64,000 bases of DNA from Stercorarius parasiticus (taxonomy: Eukaryota; Chordata; Aves; Charadriiformes; Stercorariidae), in NCBI GenBank assembly GCA_013396915.1, contig VWZL01002012.1, forward strand, positions 372,001 through 436,000, written 5' to 3'. The notes under the pieces were generated by a model, which searched no databases, was not told the origin of the DNA, and was given only the letters and a program-made list of their open reading frames with translations. The position numbers and the translations under genes are program-made. Of the stretch, positions 60,601-64,000 are shown in pieces (the stretch's first letter is position 1; every line of letters starts with the position of its first letter).

Positions 60601-62574
60601 TGAAATTGGGGTGAAATTGGATGATTGTTTTTCTTCTAAGAACAAAAAAGTGAAATCGGCTGTCTGCAAGGGGGTGGCTGACATGGTGAAAACAGACTTG
60701 AGAAATGCAAGACAGGAATGTTTAGAATTTAAAGAGGGGAGAAAAAAAATCTAGCAGCTCAAATTGTTGCTATTTTGCCCTGGTTTTCCACACTGGAAAA
60801 TACTGGTGTAGCACGTCAGCCCATTTCAACCATGAGTTGGAAAACTGCTGTGTGAGAATACAGTCGCAACTACGTTTTTAAACTCTTTTTATATCTCTCT
60901 CTGTTTCTTGGCTACCTCTGGGTCTAACATGGAACATCAGAATATTAGGAGCCATATTCATTCACTGCTTCACATCATCAAAAGCAGTGATATCATAAGA
61001 GAGGTTAATTAGGCACCACGAGAGAAAAAAAAGGTTATTTCTGGCCCAGCCAGAAGTAAGAGGGAGCAGAAGCAAAACTAGTAAAGCGAAGTGTGGGAAG
61101 ACTTTCTTTTTTATTTCTATTTTAGGAATAAAAAATATGGGACACTTCTTAGGTGTTCCATCTTTTGATATAATTGTGACATAATAATGACAGTACTCAA
61201 AATTCACAGGTTAATCTTTGAGTATTAACTCCGTGCCTAAATAATACCTCTAGTAGCATTCACCTCACTCACTTCTGGGCATGTTTGTTGTAGAAGTCTC
61301 TATAGGGATGTCATGTCTAGACTCCTGGCATAGCCAAGGAAGCAATACAGACACTTCTGGGGTCAATCCGACCTGCTATAGATGTCTGCTTTAGGACAAA
61401 GTCAATGTAAAGCAAGTCTCTTCAGCTCTCTCAGAGGTCAATATCTATGTTGTAGGCACCCAGACTCGGCACGGTGGATCAGACCCCAGCTCTTCGCTGA
61501 GGTTATGCTATGGGCCACAGACGTGCCCACTACGTTCAGCAGAACATGTTGAGAAAAGAATCTGCCCATCTGGCGTGAGATGGAGGGGTAATATATCCGC
61601 TTACTTTTATCTCTTGTCCCTTTCATCCAGAACATATTGCTGCAACTGAAGTTAATACAGCTATTGGCAATGATATGAACATATTCGATTTTTTTCCTCC
61701 CATTAGGTTTTCTTAGAGGACAGGAAGCAATTTTGCCTTCTGTCATGCCATTTATCTAAGGATAAAGGAGGAGGGATGCAAACCTGCATTAAACTATCTT
61801 TGCTAACAGAAATCAGTTGTCTGGCAGTATCTGTTTGATCTGTCCAGCTGATGGAAGAGATACAGCACTAACTAAGCTGACGCTATATTTTCCAGGCTGT
61901 TAGCCAGCTTTTATCCATCTTATGGTGCAAAAGGGGGTCTGTACAGTCAAAGGGCAGAAAGAGGAAGGCTTGCCCAAAGGGCTGATCAGAGCGGCAGCCT
62001 AGTTGAGGTGCTTTGAAAGCCTAAATGTGATGGATGTGGTAGCAGTGGATGCTCTCCATATAAAAGATTCTTAAAATAGCACACAGCTGTTGCAATACCT
62101 GTGAGTTGCCTGCTTACCCATCTCTCTTTAAAATCCTTCCTCCCTGAATAGTCCTCATGCAGGACTGTTTAGGGGATGGAGAGATTTCTGTCTTTGTTTA
62201 TCAGACGGTTTCCAGGGAGCCTCCTTGTAGCCAGCATAGTCTAACTGACTTATCAGGTTGATCTAATCTGCACTAGGAAGTGGCCGGATTCCACCAGAAC
62301 AACCTTTTCCTAGACATTTTCTTTGGCGTTTCTGATAGCTTCTTCAAAGCAGATATTCTCAGCCAGACCACACGAAGGGAAAATACTGGTTTGGACAGCA
62401 GTGTCCAAAAATGCCTTTTGAATACATGAAGCTGTGAGATAGAGGTGTCTATCATTAACAGAACATTTAAACCTCCTTCTCCTTTGGATAATTCAACCCA
62501 CCCCCTGTTCCCATCAGGAGGGTAAACAGTGTGAGCTGAGGAAATGATTCTGAATTTTGTTTGTAAGCACTTGT
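60601..62574. other. Non-coding, no gene recognised
   Basis: No gene or recognised transposon. The 102-codon minus-strand frame at 61438-61746 shows no domain, and that at 62273-62626 runs into the relic at 62575. Confidence 0.55.
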
Positions 62575-62645
62575 GGGCCAGATCAAAAACTAGGGAGCCC
62601 CAATATGGAGTTAGGCTGATACTCAATGGCTGGAGAATCTGGCCC
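62575..62645. repeat. Short TIR-bounded sauropsid repeat (relic 9)
   Basis: GGGCCAGAT at 62575-62583 and ATCTGGCCC at 62637-62645 are exact 9-bp inverted termini of a 71-bp element. Inside are CAATATGGAGTTAGGCTGAT and TCAATGGCTGGAGAATCTGGCCC-like phrases. They correspond to the old sauropsid pattern AATGGAGCTATGCTGATTTAC-CAGCTGAGGATCTGGCCC. The internal left half is mostly deleted or decayed. I infer a MITE-like non-autonomous element; name and class are unknown to me. Confidence 0.6.
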
Positions 62646-63550
62646 TTTGTACCAACATCCCCTATGCGGGTACGTTCAGCGCTTGTGACCTGAGCATGTG
62701 CAGTACATTATTTCCTCTGTCTTCACAATCCGGCAAGAAACTGTAGTGGTGCCCTGAATGGTTACAGATGTGGCTGTGAAGTTTGTGTGGATACTCACTC
62801 AGCTGCGTGCGTCATAGCTACGTAAGCCTGACTCCTCCTTGGAGTCACATAAAGGAGGGGCAGGGCTTCCTATCAGTGGATGCACCTTGAAAATAAGAAC
62901 GTAAACACCCACCTCAGCATAGGAATCCCCAGGCTAGCTATAATCTGGGCTAGTGGGCCCTATTCTGTAGCCAAAGATGTACATGGGATTGTTTCTTGCT
63001 TGCATACTCAGCTGCCTTTGGCTGCTCGGCCTGAATGAACGGGCTCTTGTTTTTCAGTGGCATCAGCATTCAGTGCGAGTCTGCAAGGAGGCTTGGCCTC
63101 CTGTGGATTTTGCCACACATGCCTCAGCTTGGTTTTTGCTAAATATTAGGCATAATCCATTTATTTATTCTACCTCTTTTTTCCCTTGCTGCTGAAGGTA
63201 TGATCCATTTCCACAGACATCAGCAATGATATTCCCATTTGTGTCAGTGTTGGCACGGCAGTCTGTTCCTTGTTCCCTGCCTGTGCCACGCGTTCAAGGT
63301 CTGTTGTTTAGTGTTGACTGGCCAAACAGGCTAGAAAGCTTCACTTCTCTTTGACTGGTTAAATGTAGCATTTAGGAGCAGGCATCTAGTCTGAATGTAC
63401 TTAAAACTTTCTAAGACGGTTCTCCGGTACTTCGTTAGGGGTCACTCCCTCTGAAAATACTGTTGCCAGCAAACTTGTTCACTAGAGCACTGACAGGAAG
63501 AAAACACAGAAAAGGTGAAAATATAATTGAATCCAATTCCTTTAAAACTG
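62646..63550. other. Non-coding, no gene recognised
   Basis: No gene or repeat recognised. The 72-codon plus-strand frame at 62977-63195 has a hydrophobic start by chance and shows no domain. Confidence 0.55.
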
Positions 63551-63578
63551 GAATGAATGAATGAATGAATGAATGAAT
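63551..63578. repeat. (GAAT)7 tetranucleotide microsatellite
   Basis: Seven uninterrupted GAAT units. Such a perfect tract is usually length-polymorphic between individuals. No function is inferred. Confidence 0.95.
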
Positions 63579-64000
63579 ATTGCTGTGGAGTATTTGCAGT
63601 GACCTCCCAGATGTCTCTCTTAGACTTTGGATGAACTTGGCTCAGAAGTACCTTCCCTTTTTTTTAGATTTTGCTTTTTATTAAGTTTCTGAACAACATT
63701 TTACAACCAATAATAAAAAGGAATATTAAATCTCATACAATCTTTCATAGCCGCTAAAGAAAAAAGTGTGCCGTATCCTACCAATATATCATGCTCTCCA
63801 GGAAATGTTGGTACATTATAACTGGGAATGGGCCTCACCCCCCTCGCCCCCCCCAGATCCAGTACTTCCCTGCATTTTGTGGGGTAGGAGTTTTGGGTTT
63901 GTAGATGTATATTCCTGTGGCTTTCAGTGAGGCAACCAGAATCCTCTGTGCTCTGTCATGTGTTTATAAGATGGTATAAATCATCAGGATGTATCTTAGG
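63579..64000. other. Non-coding, no gene recognised
   Basis: AT-rich end of the window with a T-run near 63656-63665 and a C-rich stretch at 63838-63855 (two C-runs split by TCG). No gene or transposon recognised. Confidence 0.55.

Noticed and set aside
1..64000. CRISPR arrays, phage, insertion sequences, defence systems, retroviral LTRs
   Set aside because: No regularly spaced direct repeats, no operon-like gene packing and no LTR or polymerase-like frames. The sequence is vertebrate non-coding DNA.

Overview
This window reads as nuclear DNA of a sauropsid, most likely a bird, and I can support no gene in it. The evidence is as follows. Four CR1 LINE 3' fragments carry diagnostic CR1 phrases. 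Several short, decayed, partly self-complementary repeats resemble families I know as common in birds, crocodilians and turtles. Interspersed repeats are sparse, the sequence is AT-rich and CpG-poor, and there are vertebrate-style microsatellites. No bacterial or archaeal gene organisation is present: open frames never exceed about 143 codons, overlap each other on both strands, and match no protein I recognise. The window is therefore intergenic (a gene desert) or lies inside a large intron. I cannot tell which, and I cannot name the locus.

Layout. 0-9.7 kb: plain non-coding sequence with three old relics (6.3-6.7 kb and 8.65-8.76 kb). 9.7-16.5 kb: three motif-rich blocks (9.74-9.97, 12.43-12.60, 16.19-16.48 kb) with homeodomain, TCF/LEF-like and POU-type half-sites, plus a G-quadruplex motif at 10.2 kb. 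16.5-26 kb: mostly featureless, with CR1 fragments at 17.85 and 23.3 kb and a 15-bp inverted repeat at 24.2 kb. 26-43 kb: a run of blocks with the look of conserved non-coding elements (26.07-26.64, 30.3-30.83, 33.37-34.9, 36.5-37.05, 38.08-38.72, 39.94-40.34, 42.16-42.42 kb), with relics between them at 32.7 and 35.2 kb. 43-55 kb: another such block at 47.48-48.33 kb, relics near 46.0, 48.7 and 49.1 kb, a 15-bp minisatellite at 50.87 kb, a CR1 fragment at 52.6 kb and a GC-rich G-run patch at 53.0 kb. 55-64 kb: blocks at 55.0-55.5, 56.2-56.78 (rich in CpG) and 60.2-60.6 kb (a dense homeodomain-type array), a CR1 fragment at 58.6 kb, a TIR-like relic at 62.6 kb and a GAAT microsatellite at 63.55 kb.

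How it might work (inference). Few repeats, many discrete AT-rich blocks with clustered TAATTA, GATTA, ATGC/GCAT and GATA-type sites, and no exons fit the cis-regulatory landscape of a developmental gene outside the window. No alignment was possible, so conservation is a hypothesis. I found no rRNA, tRNA, recognised microRNA, CRISPR array, retroviral LTR or evidence of a novel protein-coding system. The most interesting signals are the motif architectures at 12.4-12.6 kb and 60.25-60.38 kb, and the set of palindrome-like relics.
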